A DNA stretch of 64,000 nucleotides from Gammaproteobacteria bacterium (GTDB lineage Bacteria > Pseudomonadota > Gammaproteobacteria > Steroidobacterales > Steroidobacteraceae): positions 163,857-227,856 of the forward strand of contig DAHUYP010000076.1 in the NCBI GenBank assembly GCA_027315105.1, written 5' to 3'. The notes below the pieces were generated by a model. It did no database searches and was not told where the DNA came from. It saw nothing but the letters and a program-made list of their open reading frames with translations. Shown here piece by piece: positions 45,198 to 54,257 of this stretch (its first letter is position 1; each line of letters begins with the position of its first letter). Position numbers and translations under genes: made by a program.

Positions 45198-47243
45198 TCA
45201 GCCATTGCGGCTCGCGCCGCGCACCCATGGCGCCACGTCGACTCGCGCATCGTTGAAGCAGGCGCCATCGGCCAGGTCGGCCTTGTGGGATGGCGTCAAG
45301 GCCGATACCGTCCGGCGGTTCGGGCTGGTGCGCAGCCAGGCGCCCTTCTCGGAGCAGACCACGCCGGCACGCACCGTATCCGTGATGCGCAGGGGCAGAA
45401 ACACTTCCCCCAAGTCGTTCCACACTCTGACCCATATGCCATCGGCCAGGCCGCGTGCTGCGGCATCCTCAGGGTTCATCTCGAGCGTCGGGGTGGCATC
45501 GTTGGCCGCGAGGCCGCCGAAGGTGGAGGTAATGCGCTTGTCAGAGGCGGGCGTGATCAGCGTCAATGGATAGGCGGAAGCCAGCGGCCGATAGCTGGGC
45601 AGGGCTGCGTCATGGTCGGCGCCGAGGGTCGAGGAGCGCAGCTCGATCTTGCCGCTGGGCGTACGCGGCCATACATTGCGGAACAGCACCGGTTCGGCGC
45701 CGTCATACTCCATCCTGATTGCCTGATCGGTCGGAATCCGGTTCGCCGCCATGCCGTGCATCCGCGGGTCGTCCGATTTCAGGGCCGCGCACATCAGTTC
45801 ACTGTCGGTGGCCTTGAATGCGTCGTCCGTGAAACCGAATTTCGCCGCCAGGCGGCGGAATATCTCGGTATTCGGCAGGCTCTCGCCCACCGGCGGAATC
45901 ACCGGCTCGGCTCGCTGCAGATATTGCTGGCCGTAGGCCGGATAGACATCGGCGTACTCGAAGTGCGTGCACGCCGGCAGGATCACGTCCGCGTATGCCA
46001 TGCTGTCGGTCATGGCGATTTCGATCCCGGCGATGAACAAGTCCTCGCGCGCCAGCGCCCGCTGCATGCGATTCTGGTCGGGGTGCACGATGAGCGGATT
46101 GTGATTGTAGATGAACAGCGCCTGGATCGGCGGGTCGAGCGCCGGGTCGAGCAGCCATCGGCCGACGTCGATGATATTGATCGTGCGCGTCTGCGGTGGC
46201 GCCAGATCCGGGCGTGTCAACGAATCGACCGACTTCGGAAATGCGTGGCCGGCCCCGCCCACCAGGCCGCCGCCCGCCACGCCGAACTTTCCGGCCAGCG
46301 CAGGCAGGGCTGCAATGGCGCGCAGGCCCGAGCCGCCGTTCTGATTGCGCTCGAGACCATTGCCCCAGGCGATCACCGCCGGTGAGGCCTGCTGGTACCA
46401 GCGGGCGAGAGTACGGATATCGGCGAGCGCCACACCGCAGATCTGCGCCGCGCGCTCCGGAGGGTAGGCGTGCGCCGCCTCCATATAGGCCTCGAAACCC
46501 AGCACGTGCCGCTCCAGGAAGGCGTGATCGAGCCCGCCAAGCCGCTCGAGCTCGACTGCGATCGCCCAGGCCAGCACCACATCGGTACCCGGACGGATCG
46601 GCAAGTGCAGGTGGGCCTGTTCGGCGACCCTGACGCGCCGCGGATCGATCACCGCCAGTCTTGCACCGGTCCGCTTGGCGGCATTGATCTGCCGCATCAG
46701 ATGCAGGTTGCAGCTGGTCGCGTTGTTTCCCCAGACGACGACGAGCTTGGCGAGGCGCACCTGCTGCAGTGGCGTGCCGGGAGTGGCGCCGAAGGTGGCG
46801 TCGTAGGCGGCGCTGCGAATACCGCCGCACAGCGGGCGGCGGTCGAGTCGCGAAGCGCCCAATTTATGAAAGAAGCGCAGCGACATGGAGTCGCCCGCGA
46901 GCATGCCGTGCGGGCCGGCGTAATTGAGCGGCAGCACCGCCTGCGGCCCATGGCTGCCGACGACGGTACTGACGCGATCGTGGATGGTCCGCAGGGCTTC
47001 ATCCCAGGATATCCGCTCGAACCTGCCTTCGCCCTTCGCGCCAACGCGTCTCAAGGGATGGCGCAGGCGGTTCGAGCCATGCACGAACTCGGGATAGTAG
47101 CCGGCCACCTTGGCGCAGACCGCACCGTGGGTGATGGGATTGGCGTTCGAGCCCTTGACCGCGACCACCCGGTCGCCGGCGACCGTCACGGCGAGACTGC
47201 AGGTGTCCGGGCAATCGAGGGGACAGACACTGGGCTTCTGCAT
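45198..47243 (-). CDS. Molybdopterin oxidoreductase with 4Fe-4S cluster
   Basis: 681-residue DMSO-reductase-family enzyme. N-terminal C7-x3-C11-x3-C15-x27-C43 binds a 4Fe-4S cluster. RRPLCGGI places Cys139 as a candidate molybdenum ligand, and VVVWGNNATSCN, VIDPRR, MTDSMAYADVILPACTHFEY and the C-terminal pterin-binding domain follow. There is no signal peptide, so it is cytoplasmic. Its substrate is unknown; it belongs to the uncharacterised formate-dehydrogenase-like oxidoreductases. ATG 47243 begins the conserved CPLDCPDTC segment. Confidence 0.9.
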   Translation of the reverse strand: MQKPSVCPLDCPDTCSLAVTVAGDRVVAVKGSNANPITHGAVCAKVAGYYPEFVHGSNRLRHPLRRVGAKGEGRFERISWDEALRTIHDRVSTVVGSHGPQAVLPLNYAGPHGMLAGDSMSLRFFHKLGASRLDRRPLCGGIRSAAYDATFGATPGTPLQQVRLAKLVVVWGNNATSCNLHLMRQINAAKRTGARLAVIDPRRVRVAEQAHLHLPIRPGTDVVLAWAIAVELERLGGLDHAFLERHVLGFEAYMEAAHAYPPERAAQICGVALADIRTLARWYQQASPAVIAWGNGLERNQNGGSGLRAIAALPALAGKFGVAGGGLVGGAGHAFPKSVDSLTRPDLAPPQTRTINIIDVGRWLLDPALDPPIQALFIYNHNPLIVHPDQNRMQRALAREDLFIAGIEIAMTDSMAYADVILPACTHFEYADVYPAYGQQYLQRAEPVIPPVGESLPNTEIFRRLAAKFGFTDDAFKATDSELMCAALKSDDPRMHGMAANRIPTDQAIRMEYDGAEPVLFRNVWPRTPSGKIELRSSTLGADHDAALPSYRPLASAYPLTLITPASDKRITSTFGGLAANDATPTLEMNPEDAAARGLADGIWVRVWNDLGEVFLPLRITDTVRAGVVCSEKGAWLRTSPNRRTVSALTPSHKADLADGACFNDARVDVAPWVRGASRNG

Positions 47244-47495
47244 GCTGGCGGCATCCTGGTCACCGTGCGGACGTGCCAGACTAACCCAAGTGGCCTCGGA
47301 TTCCAGCGCGGGCATCGCGGCAACGCACCGCGCCGGGCCGGCGCAATCGCCGACCGGGAGGCGCACTTGGTAGCGGCTGATTCGATGTGCGATGATGATT
47401 CGCGGCAAACCACAGCAAGAACAAGGGCAACATCGTGGCCCGCGAGATTGGAGCCCGGCGCGGGAAGTCGGGGTACCGCTCAAGCGGCCGAGCTT

Positions 47496-48068
47496 ATGGA
47501 GCGACCATTCGCCAAGGCCAATTCGTGCGCGGCCCGTCTGCTGGGCGCTCTTTTGTCGACGGCGGTGACCCTCGCGCAGGCCAATGACACCGCGAGCGGC
47601 GGTGGCACCGAGGCGGCGGCCGGTGCCCCGGCGGCGACCGCTGCCCCGGCGGCGGCCGTTCCAGCCCCCCCGTTCGCAAGACTGGAGATCGATGCCGGCG
47701 CGGCGGCGAATCTGCGCACGGCGGCCACGGGATCGCTGGAAGTCGAGACCGTGCCGTTCATCAGTGGCTTCGTGGCGTTGCGCGGCGGCCTGAGTTGGGT
47801 GGCGGCGTCCAGCTTTCGGGGCGAAAACCGCAGTCAGCTCGGGGTCTCGACGCAGGTTGCGGTCAGTTGGTGGCGGTTCGAGCTCGCCACCGGCCCGCTC
47901 CTGCTGCAGCACAGTGATGCATACAACTCGGGTACGATCAACATCGCCTCGAGCCTCGATTTGGTGCTCACCCGGCACTGGCGATTGCGCGTCGAACACT
48001 GGTCCAATGCCGACAGCGGGTTTCCGAACATCGGCAGAAATCGAATACTGGTCGGCTATCGTTTCTAG
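47496..48068 (+). CDS. PagL-like lipid A deacylase family outer-membrane protein
   Basis: 190 residues: an N-terminal signal region, an Ala/Pro-rich linker, then strands of an 8-stranded barrel ending in Phe190, as outer-membrane proteins do. The motif RVEHWSNADSGFPNIGRN corresponds to PagL, where His and Ser of H-x-S (His168, Ser170) are catalytic. The acidic third residue of the PagL triad is not visible at the expected distance, so activity is uncertain. It would remove the 3-O acyl chain from lipid A. Confidence 0.7.
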   Translation: MERPFAKANSCAARLLGALLSTAVTLAQANDTASGGGTEAAAGAPAATAAPAAAVPAPPFARLEIDAGAAANLRTAATGSLEVETVPFISGFVALRGGLSWVAASSFRGENRSQLGVSTQVAVSWWRFELATGPLLLQHSDAYNSGTINIASSLDLVLTRHWRLRVEHWSNADSGFPNIGRNRILVGYRF

Positions 48069-48078
48069 CCGCGGCCTC

Positions 48079-48747
48079 CTATCGATCGCCGCGCTTGAGT
48101 CGTTCGATATCCTCCTGCAGGTGTCTGACCTGCTGCTCGAGCCGGCTCAGGCGATCGAGCGCCGCCAGCTCCAACTGCTCCGGCGCTGCCGTCGTGGCCG
48201 CGGCCGCCGGCGCCGTGGCGAGCCGCGCAGCAGACGCCTCGCCACCGAACAGGTGCGCATAACGCGCCTCGCGCCGGCCCGGCTCGCGTGGCAGGCGCAG
48301 CACCATCGGGCCGCCGTCACGTTGCGCGAGTGCCTCGAGCGCCGCTTCGACCTCGCTGGCGTCGGCGAATGTCGCCAGGCGCGCACCATGGCTGCGCAAC
48401 TCGCCGGGCGTCTGCGGCCCGCGCAGCAGCAGCTCGCAGACGACGGCGCGCTCCTGTGGCGTGAACTGAAACATGCTGAACTCGGTATTACAGAAGCGCT
48501 GCTGGTATTTTGGCACGCGGCTGCCGAAGCCGGATCGCTCGAGCACCAGGTGCTTGCGCGACAGCGCATCGACCACTGCCTGTACCTCGGCCTCGGCGAG
48601 CTCGAGAATCGGATCACGATTGCTCTTCTGATTGCAGGCATTCGTGAGGGCGTTCAGGGACAGCGGATATTGTTCGGGCGTGGTGATCTGCTTCTCGATC
48701 AGGCAACCGATGACGCGTGCCTCGTGGGCGGGGAGCTCGATGTTCAT
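48079..48747 (-). CDS. yceH: YceH family protein (DUF480)
   Basis: 222-residue protein with two winged-helix-like domains: ARVIGCLIEKQITTPEQYPLSLNAL is the family hallmark, with KSNRDPILEL, LVLERSGFGSRVPKY and RAVVCELLLRGPQTPGELRSH following. A C-terminal coiled coil (LEQQVRHLQEDIERLKRG) closes it. Function is not defined in any species. Full length. Confidence 0.95.
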   Translation of the reverse strand: MNIELPAHEARVIGCLIEKQITTPEQYPLSLNALTNACNQKSNRDPILELAEAEVQAVVDALSRKHLVLERSGFGSRVPKYQQRFCNTEFSMFQFTPQERAVVCELLLRGPQTPGELRSHGARLATFADASEVEAALEALAQRDGGPMVLRLPREPGRREARYAHLFGGEASAARLATAPAAAATTAAPEQLELAALDRLSRLEQQVRHLQEDIERLKRGDR

Positions 48748-48841
48748 CGCGGCATTATAGGCAACCCGGGGTGGCCGGGGGGGCGCGCGCGGACATCGGT
48801 GGCGCGCGCGCTGCGCCGAGCAGCCACCTTCGCGGCGCGGC

Positions 48842-49231
48842 TCAGCCCCTGACGAGCTCGGCGACGGCGCCCACCAGATCGATCAACAGCAGCACCAGGA
48901 TCGGCAGGAAGCTCAGACCGAATCCCGCTCCGCGCTTGGAGGGCGCGGCCACGTAGCCGCGCAGGTACAGCACCCGGCCGATCAGGTAGAGCAGTCCCAG
49001 CAGCGCGATCCACAGCGGTGGCACGAACGCGCTCGCCATCCACAGCGCCGGTACGAACACCACCAGCAGCTCGAGCGTATTCATCTGCACCCGGAAATAG
49101 CGCTCGAAGACTTCGTGACCCGCGATCGCAGGTGCCTGCACGCCGAAGCGCGCGCGCGCACGGCTTACCAGCATACCGAACAGCAGGTACTGCAGCAGCG
49201 CCAGTACGGAGACGAGCACGGTCACGGCCAT
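48842..49231 (-). CDS. MAPEG family membrane protein
   Basis: 129 residues with about four membrane helices. The FERYFRVQMNTLELLVVFVPALW motif and the RVLYLRGY segment are typical of bacterial MAPEG proteins, related to membrane glutathione transferases. Possibly a detoxification enzyme; a glutathione substrate cannot be confirmed. It lies divergent from tam. Confidence 0.9.
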   Translation of the reverse strand: MAVTVLVSVLALLQYLLFGMLVSRARARFGVQAPAIAGHEVFERYFRVQMNTLELLVVFVPALWMASAFVPPLWIALLGLLYLIGRVLYLRGYVAAPSKRGAGFGLSFLPILVLLLIDLVGAVAELVRG

Positions 49232-49442
49232 GGATCACCTGTCGGTCGGGGAGGTTGATGACGAGCGATGCATGGTGCCCGAGCGCGGGGCCGGGCGCCA
49301 TGGTCAGTCGAGAGCACTATCGAGCATGCGGAATATAGTAGATTGGAGGAATGAGTGGAGTTCAATTCCATTGCGACCGGCGGTCGCGCCGGGCAACCGG
49401 CGCACGATGGCCGCCGGCACCCGTATCGCGGGCCTCCCCGGC

Positions 49443-50228
49443 ATGATCTGGAATCCGGCCCAGTACCTGAAATTCTCACAGCCGCGCCTGCAGCCCGCGA
49501 TCGACTTGCTGGCACGCATATCAGGTTGCGAGCCGGCACGCATCTACGACCTGGGCTGCGGCGCGGGCGACGCGACGCGGCTGCTGGCTCGGCGCTGGCC
49601 GCGGGCCAGCATCGTCGGGGTCGACAACTCACCGGCGATGCTGGCGCAGGCGGCACTGCAGCAGCCTGGCGTGCGCTGGATGCAATGCCACCTGGGCGAC
49701 TGGCATGCCGACCAGCCGGCCGATCTCATCTATTCGAACGCCGCGCTGCATTGGCTGCCGGACCATCGGCAGCTGCTGCCGGCACTGGTGCGATCGCTGG
49801 CGCCCGAGGGCGTCCTGGCACTGCAGATGCCGCGCAATTTCGGTGCTCCATCCCACACGCTGATTGCCGAGACCGTACGTTCCGGGCCCTGGCGCAGCAA
49901 GCTCGAGGATCTGCTGCGCCCGACGCCGGTGGCGGTGCCGGAATTCTACTATGCACTGCTCGCGCCGCTCGCCGGAGGCATCGAGATCTGGGAGACCGAA
50001 TACCTGCACGTACTCTCGGGCGATGATCCGGTCAAGGAATGGACCAAGGGCAGTTGGCTGGCCCAGTTTATCGAGCGCCTGGATGTCGCGGAGGCGGGGC
50101 GTTTCGAGCAGGACTACGCCCGCCGGCTGCGTTCGGCCTACCCGCACCGCGCCGATGGCACGACGCTGTTTCCGTTCCGTCGCTTGTTCATCGTGCTGTC
50201 CAAGGCCGAACCCAGCCGGTGTACGTGA
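49443..50228 (+). CDS. tam: Trans-aconitate 2-methyltransferase
   Basis: 261-residue SAM methyltransferase that methylates trans-aconitate, a TCA-cycle by-product. WNPAQYLKFSQPRLQPAIDLLARI is the Tam N-terminal signature; motif I is RIYDLGCGAGDATRLLARRWP with VGVDNSPAML; later IYSNAALHWLPDH and LALQMPRNFGAPSH. ATG 49443 is preferred; ATG 49407 would add 12 residues. A 31-codon reading frame (49351-49446) ends over the tam ATG. Confidence 0.9.
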   Translation: MIWNPAQYLKFSQPRLQPAIDLLARISGCEPARIYDLGCGAGDATRLLARRWPRASIVGVDNSPAMLAQAALQQPGVRWMQCHLGDWHADQPADLIYSNAALHWLPDHRQLLPALVRSLAPEGVLALQMPRNFGAPSHTLIAETVRSGPWRSKLEDLLRPTPVAVPEFYYALLAPLAGGIEIWETEYLHVLSGDDPVKEWTKGSWLAQFIERLDVAEAGRFEQDYARRLRSAYPHRADGTTLFPFRRLFIVLSKAEPSRCT

Positions 50229-50230
50229 TG

Positions 50231-51403
50231 TCAGTAGCCGCCGCCACCGCCGCCTGAACTGCCGCTGCCTGCTCCGGTCCCGTAGTCGATCCGACCGTAG
50301 ACCCCGTCCGCCTGGCTATTGACCCCCGCGGTGAAGAAGAGCGTCGTGGTCGGCTGGCTGTTGACGCCGTTGCCGAAGGCGATGCCCCACAGACCGGGAA
50401 CCTGCACCGGGGCACCGCTGGGCTGCATCAGGGTACCTGTCAACGCTCCGGTGGTGGCGTTGTAGGCGTTGATCCTGCCGTCGCCGAAGTTACCGACCAG
50501 AAGCTCGCCGCTGAAGGTTCCAAAGCCCGCTGGCGCCAAGGCCATGCCCCAGGGAGCGTTGAGTGAGCCGCCTGAGACCAGATGCTTGATCAGATTGCCG
50601 GTGACATCGAACACCGACAGATAGCCCATGCCCGGGCCCACGACCGCCAGATGCGCGGTCGCATCCTGCTGCGCGTACGTGACGTAGATTTGCGCACTGC
50701 CGTCGCTGGCCGGGATGTTCTGGATGCCGTAAGGCGCATAGCCCTGCGGAACCGCCGGATCGACGAACGCGCCGGCGGCGGTGATGTTGGTGAAGCCGTG
50801 ATCGAACACATCGACCTTGCTGTTGTGAAAGTCGGCGGCGTAGAGGAAATAATTGCCATTGCTGTCGTGCGCAATCGCCAGGCCCGTGAATGCGGCCGCG
50901 GCGCCGCCGCCGTCATAGGCGGTGATGCCTTGATTGCTCGACACCGCCGAGGACCAACCGGAGATCGTGCCGCCGGTGCCGTCGAAGACGAACATGCTGG
51001 CGGCCGACAGGCCATTGGCACTGACGACGAAGGCACTGGACTGGTTGAGGACGATTCCCGTGGGACCGGCGCTGCCGGCGCTGCCCGACGGAACCGTCAC
51101 CAGCGGCGATTGCGCCACGCCATTACCGTCATAGAGCGTGATCGTCGACGTGCCCTGGTTGGCGATCCAGGCGAATGCCTGCGGGTTGAACACCAGGCCC
51201 CAGGGATTGACAAGATTCGCATCGGCGTAGGTTGCGGAGTAGGTCTTCTGCACGGCGGCGTTGTCGGCCACCAGATAGTGGACGGCATAACCGATTGGCG
51301 CGCTGCCTCCACCCATGCCGCCGCTGCTGCCGCCGCCGCAGGCAGCCAGCAGCGACAATGCGGCAGTACAGGCAATGCCGATCGTCCTACGAGCGGATCT
51401 CAT
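50231..51403 (-). CDS. TIGR03118-type lipoprotein
   Basis: 390 residues. A signal with lipobox LLAACGGG is followed by a beta-propeller-like TIGR03118 domain (VNPWGLVFNPQAFAWIANQGTSTITLYDG, FTGLAIAHDSNGNYFLYAADFHNSKVDVFD, APWGMALAPAGFGTFSGELLVGNFGDG). It is probably anchored to the envelope; its role is unknown. The Gly-rich C-terminal tail ends the protein. Confidence 0.88.
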   Translation of the reverse strand: MRSARRTIGIACTAALSLLAACGGGSSGGMGGGSAPIGYAVHYLVADNAAVQKTYSATYADANLVNPWGLVFNPQAFAWIANQGTSTITLYDGNGVAQSPLVTVPSGSAGSAGPTGIVLNQSSAFVVSANGLSAASMFVFDGTGGTISGWSSAVSSNQGITAYDGGGAAAAFTGLAIAHDSNGNYFLYAADFHNSKVDVFDHGFTNITAAGAFVDPAVPQGYAPYGIQNIPASDGSAQIYVTYAQQDATAHLAVVGPGMGYLSVFDVTGNLIKHLVSGGSLNAPWGMALAPAGFGTFSGELLVGNFGDGRINAYNATTGALTGTLMQPSGAPVQVPGLWGIAFGNGVNSQPTTTLFFTAGVNSQADGVYGRIDYGTGAGSGSSGGGGGGY

Positions 51404-51505
51404 GGCGAATCTCCCGGCGGCTGCAGCGATATTTCTGCAGCCATTAGTCCCCGGATCGGCCGCAAAGGTTCTTTGCCGGCACGGTGCGGGAGGGCGCGAG
51501 CCGTT

Positions 51506-52876
51506 TCAGTGCGCAGTCGCCGAATTCACCACCGCGGACGCGGCGCGCAGGCAATGGTCCGGAGGATAGGCTGCGGCGAGTGCGGCGCAGACGTCGATCG
51601 TGTCGTCGGAGCCGATGTTGGCGCGCGTACGTTCGAGCAGCGCGAACAATCGCGCCGCATCCAGATGCGGCATGCGCGCGAGCAGCAGTGCGATGGCGCC
51701 GGTCACGTGCGCCGCGGCGAAGGAGGAGCCGCTGCCGAAATCGTAGTGCCCGTCTGGGGCGAGACTGAGAATATCCCGACCGGGTGCGTACAACACCGCC
51801 GGCGAATGCCGCCGCGCATCGGAGACATCGACCGCGATGACGCCATCGATGCCGAGCGGGAATCCGTCCAACCTGCCGTCCTCGGGCACGGCGCCGACGA
51901 ACACGGTGCCGCGGCGTTCGCCGAAATCGACCAGCTGTGTCAGCAGGGGATCGGCCGGTCCGCCCAGGCTGAGGTTCACGACCTGCGCATGCGCGTCGAT
52001 GGCTGCGCTGAGGGCCAGGGCCAGCGTGAATGAATTGCACCAGGCCCCGATGCTCTGGGGTTGCTGGGCCTGACAGGCCTTGTAGATCTGCAGGCGCGCC
52101 GCCGGGGCGACGCCGACGATACCGAGGCCGTTGTTGGCGACCGCGCCGATGATGCCGGCGACTTCGGTGCCGTGGCGATCGGCGTCGAAGGCGCGCATGT
52201 CTTGGTCGACGAAATTGGCGGTTGCGGCAATGCGGCCGGCAAGGTCCGGGTGGTGGACGTCGGCTCCCGTGTCGATGATCGCGACGCGTACGCCTTCGCC
52301 GCGCGACCACTGCTGTGCCGCACCGGCGCCGATCTCGGTGAAGCCGCGCTGCAGGGCAAAATACGGATCGTTGTAGGAGGGCGCGCCGGCAGCGGCACGT
52401 GTCGTCGCGACACTCGTGGCCTCGGCGCCGAGTGCGCCGAACAATTGCAGCGGCTGCGCCAGACGCACTCGCCGGTCCTGTGCGAGCCCGCGCAGCACGG
52501 CGGCGCGCTCGGCCTGGAGCGGCAATGCAAACACCAGGCAGTGAACCTTCAGCGGCGCAATCGGCCATTGGCGCACCAGCTGCAGGCCGTAGTCATGCGC
52601 CAGCGCCGCCGCCGTCGCTCGCGCCTGATCGCCGACGACGTAGGCACCCGTGCGCTCATAGCCGTGCGGCGTCGAGCCCGGTTCGCTCATCAGCGCTGTG
52701 CCGGGATTGGCGACGGTGACGAGAATCAGTCGATCGGCCTGCGCATTGAGCGCGCCGCCGTCGCTGGCGCCGGAACCGGAGATATGCGGCGTCGCTGCGC
52801 AGCCGGCCAGCAGGGGGCCCAGCATCGCAAGCGCGGCAAGTCTGCGAACCCTGCCGGCTGCGCACCGCCGTCTCAC
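51506..52876 (-). CDS. Lipoprotein subtilase (S8) of a sigma/anti-sigma operon
   Basis: 456 residues. Lipobox LLAGC (Cys26), a prodomain-like N-terminal region (about 45-145, ending RVRLAQPLQLFG), then the subtilisin domain with Asp202 (AIIDTGAD), His235 (RHGTEVAG) and Ser385 (GSSFAAAHVTG). The usual oxyanion-hole Asn (GN-D-G) is replaced: the sequence reads VPEDG, Glu at about 332. Activity may be low or use another hydrogen donor. GTG 52876 follows GAGG at good spacing and is 10 bases from the anti-sigma stop; ATG 52930 would overlap it. Confidence 0.85.
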   Translation of the reverse strand: MRRRCAAGRVRRLAALAMLGPLLAGCAATPHISGSGASDGGALNAQADRLILVTVANPGTALMSEPGSTPHGYERTGAYVVGDQARATAAALAHDYGLQLVRQWPIAPLKVHCLVFALPLQAERAAVLRGLAQDRRVRLAQPLQLFGALGAEATSVATTRAAAGAPSYNDPYFALQRGFTEIGAGAAQQWSRGEGVRVAIIDTGADVHHPDLAGRIAATANFVDQDMRAFDADRHGTEVAGIIGAVANNGLGIVGVAPAARLQIYKACQAQQPQSIGAWCNSFTLALALSAAIDAHAQVVNLSLGGPADPLLTQLVDFGERRGTVFVGAVPEDGRLDGFPLGIDGVIAVDVSDARRHSPAVLYAPGRDILSLAPDGHYDFGSGSSFAAAHVTGAIALLLARMPHLDAARLFALLERTRANIGSDDTIDVCAALAAAYPPDHCLRAASAVVNSATAH

Positions 52877-52886
52877 CGAGGCAACC

Positions 52887-53567
52887 TCAAGGGGAGGCGC
52901 CGATCGGCTCGGCGAAGCGTACGGCGGCATGGGCGCGTAGTGCCTGCACCGCCGTGTCGGTGGCCGCCCGCGTCGAATCGTCGGCGGGTCCCAAGGACCA
53001 GACATCGCCATCGCTCGGAGCGGTCACCACCCGCAGGCGGGCGCCGGCCAGCAGAGCCTGCAGCTCCCCGAGCGTCATCGTCGGCGCGAAGACCGCACGG
53101 ATCGTGGCTTGCGGCGCGGGCGATGCGGCCGCCGACAATGTGCGATAGGCGCCCGTGCGCGCGATCGCATTGGAATCGCCGGGCGCCGTCCGCCACCATA
53201 ATGCGGCGCCGAGCGCACCGAGCGCGATGGCTTGCACGAGCATGGCCGCCATCACCCAAGGCATCCATGCGCGGCCGAAACGGCTGGGATGACGATGATC
53301 GAGCCGCGATGGCAGCTCGGCGTCGGCGCCGGCGTCGAGACGCGCGCTCAAGCGCTGCCACGAGGCGTGCGGATCGAGATCCGGGGTGCCCTTGCGGGCA
53401 ATCGCCATCTGAACGCGACGCTGAAACTCGAGTTCGGCCCCGCAATCCGGGCAGTCGTGCAGATGCGCCTCCACGGCCTGGCACTCGGATTGTGGCGCAC
53501 TGCCGTTGATGATCCACGGGATCAGATCCCAGGCCCGACGGTGGAGCGAAGTGGATGCGTCCGTCAC
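52887..53567 (-). CDS. Zinc-finger anti-sigma factor with prodomain-like periplasmic domain
   Basis: 226 residues. The cytoplasmic zinc-binding anti-sigma domain has His35-x3-Cys39-x2-Cys42 (HLHDCPDC); a membrane helix spans about 101-124; the periplasmic part (about 150-226, FAPTMTLGELQALLAGARLRVVTAP...HAAVRFAEP) is shaped like subtilase inhibitor/prodomains. It would hold the adjacent sigma factor until a signal releases it. GTG 53567 overlaps the sigma stop by four bases (GTGA). Confidence 0.85.
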   Translation of the reverse strand: MTDASTSLHRRAWDLIPWIINGSAPQSECQAVEAHLHDCPDCGAELEFQRRVQMAIARKGTPDLDPHASWQRLSARLDAGADAELPSRLDHRHPSRFGRAWMPWVMAAMLVQAIALGALGAALWWRTAPGDSNAIARTGAYRTLSAAASPAPQATIRAVFAPTMTLGELQALLAGARLRVVTAPSDGDVWSLGPADDSTRAATDTAVQALRAHAAVRFAEPIGASP

Positions 53568-54163
53568 GACTGGCTTCCTCTGCAGTGACTGGCGTCCTCG
53601 ATGCCCCCGAGCTTGGGCAGCAGGTTCCGAAGCTTCACCCGTGCCTGGAACATGCGCGCCTTCACGGTATTGACCGGGCAGTCCATGATGGCGGCGATCT
53701 CCTCGCAGGAATGACCGGCAAAATAGGCCAGCTCGAGCGTCGCGCGCTGTTCCAGAGGCAGCGTGGCGAGGCCCTGCTCGAGCCAGTCGAGGCGTTCCTC
53801 GTCCACCGGCGCCGCCATCCTGGGCGGGTCGGCGGCCACGCAGCTGGCCAGGCGTGCCGCCGCAGCGTCGTTGTTGCGGCGCAGTGTCTTGAGCGTGCAA
53901 CGCCAGGCGATGCCGATGACCCAGGTCGAGACGCGCGAAGCGCCGCGGAACTCATCCGCTTTCTGCCAGACGGTCCAGAAGGTATCGTTGATGGCTTCTT
54001 CCAGCGTTTCGCGCTGCGAAGTCAGCCTCGAAAGGAACTGCAGCAGTCGTCGCTGGTATTCGAGATACAGCTGTTCCAGGGCGCGACGGTCCCGCGCAGC
54101 GACTCGTCGCAGCAATTCGCGGTCGTGCACATCGTCATGCGACATCAACGGCGCCTTCGACAT
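53564..54163 (-). CDS. ECF sigma factor
   Basis: 199-residue ECF sigma factor. Region 2: RALEQLYLEYQRRLLQFLSRL...NDTFWTVWQKADEFRG; region 4: LPLEQRATLELAYFAGHSCEEIAAIMDCPVNTVKARMF. It is the first gene of a three-gene operon with the anti-sigma and S8 protease. Start ATG 54163; ATG 54145 is equally possible. It is a different group from the rpoE-like gene at 15428. Confidence 0.92.
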   Translation of the reverse strand: MSKAPLMSHDDVHDRELLRRVAARDRRALEQLYLEYQRRLLQFLSRLTSQRETLEEAINDTFWTVWQKADEFRGASRVSTWVIGIAWRCTLKTLRRNNDAAAARLASCVAADPPRMAAPVDEERLDWLEQGLATLPLEQRATLELAYFAGHSCEEIAAIMDCPVNTVKARMFQARVKLRNLLPKLGGIEDASHCRGSQS

Positions 54164-54257
54164 CGCTATCGGCGGTAGCAGCCATGGTTCCCCGGGGGCA
54201 CAGCATGGCCCTTGACCGTGAGTGCCGCAATCGGTGCTGCGGGTTGCAGGGCGCGGG

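Noticed and set aside
46470..47495. Plus-strand continuation upstream of the PagL-like gene
   Set aside because: It is antisense to the well-supported molybdoenzyme; only the part after ATG 47496 has protein-like features.
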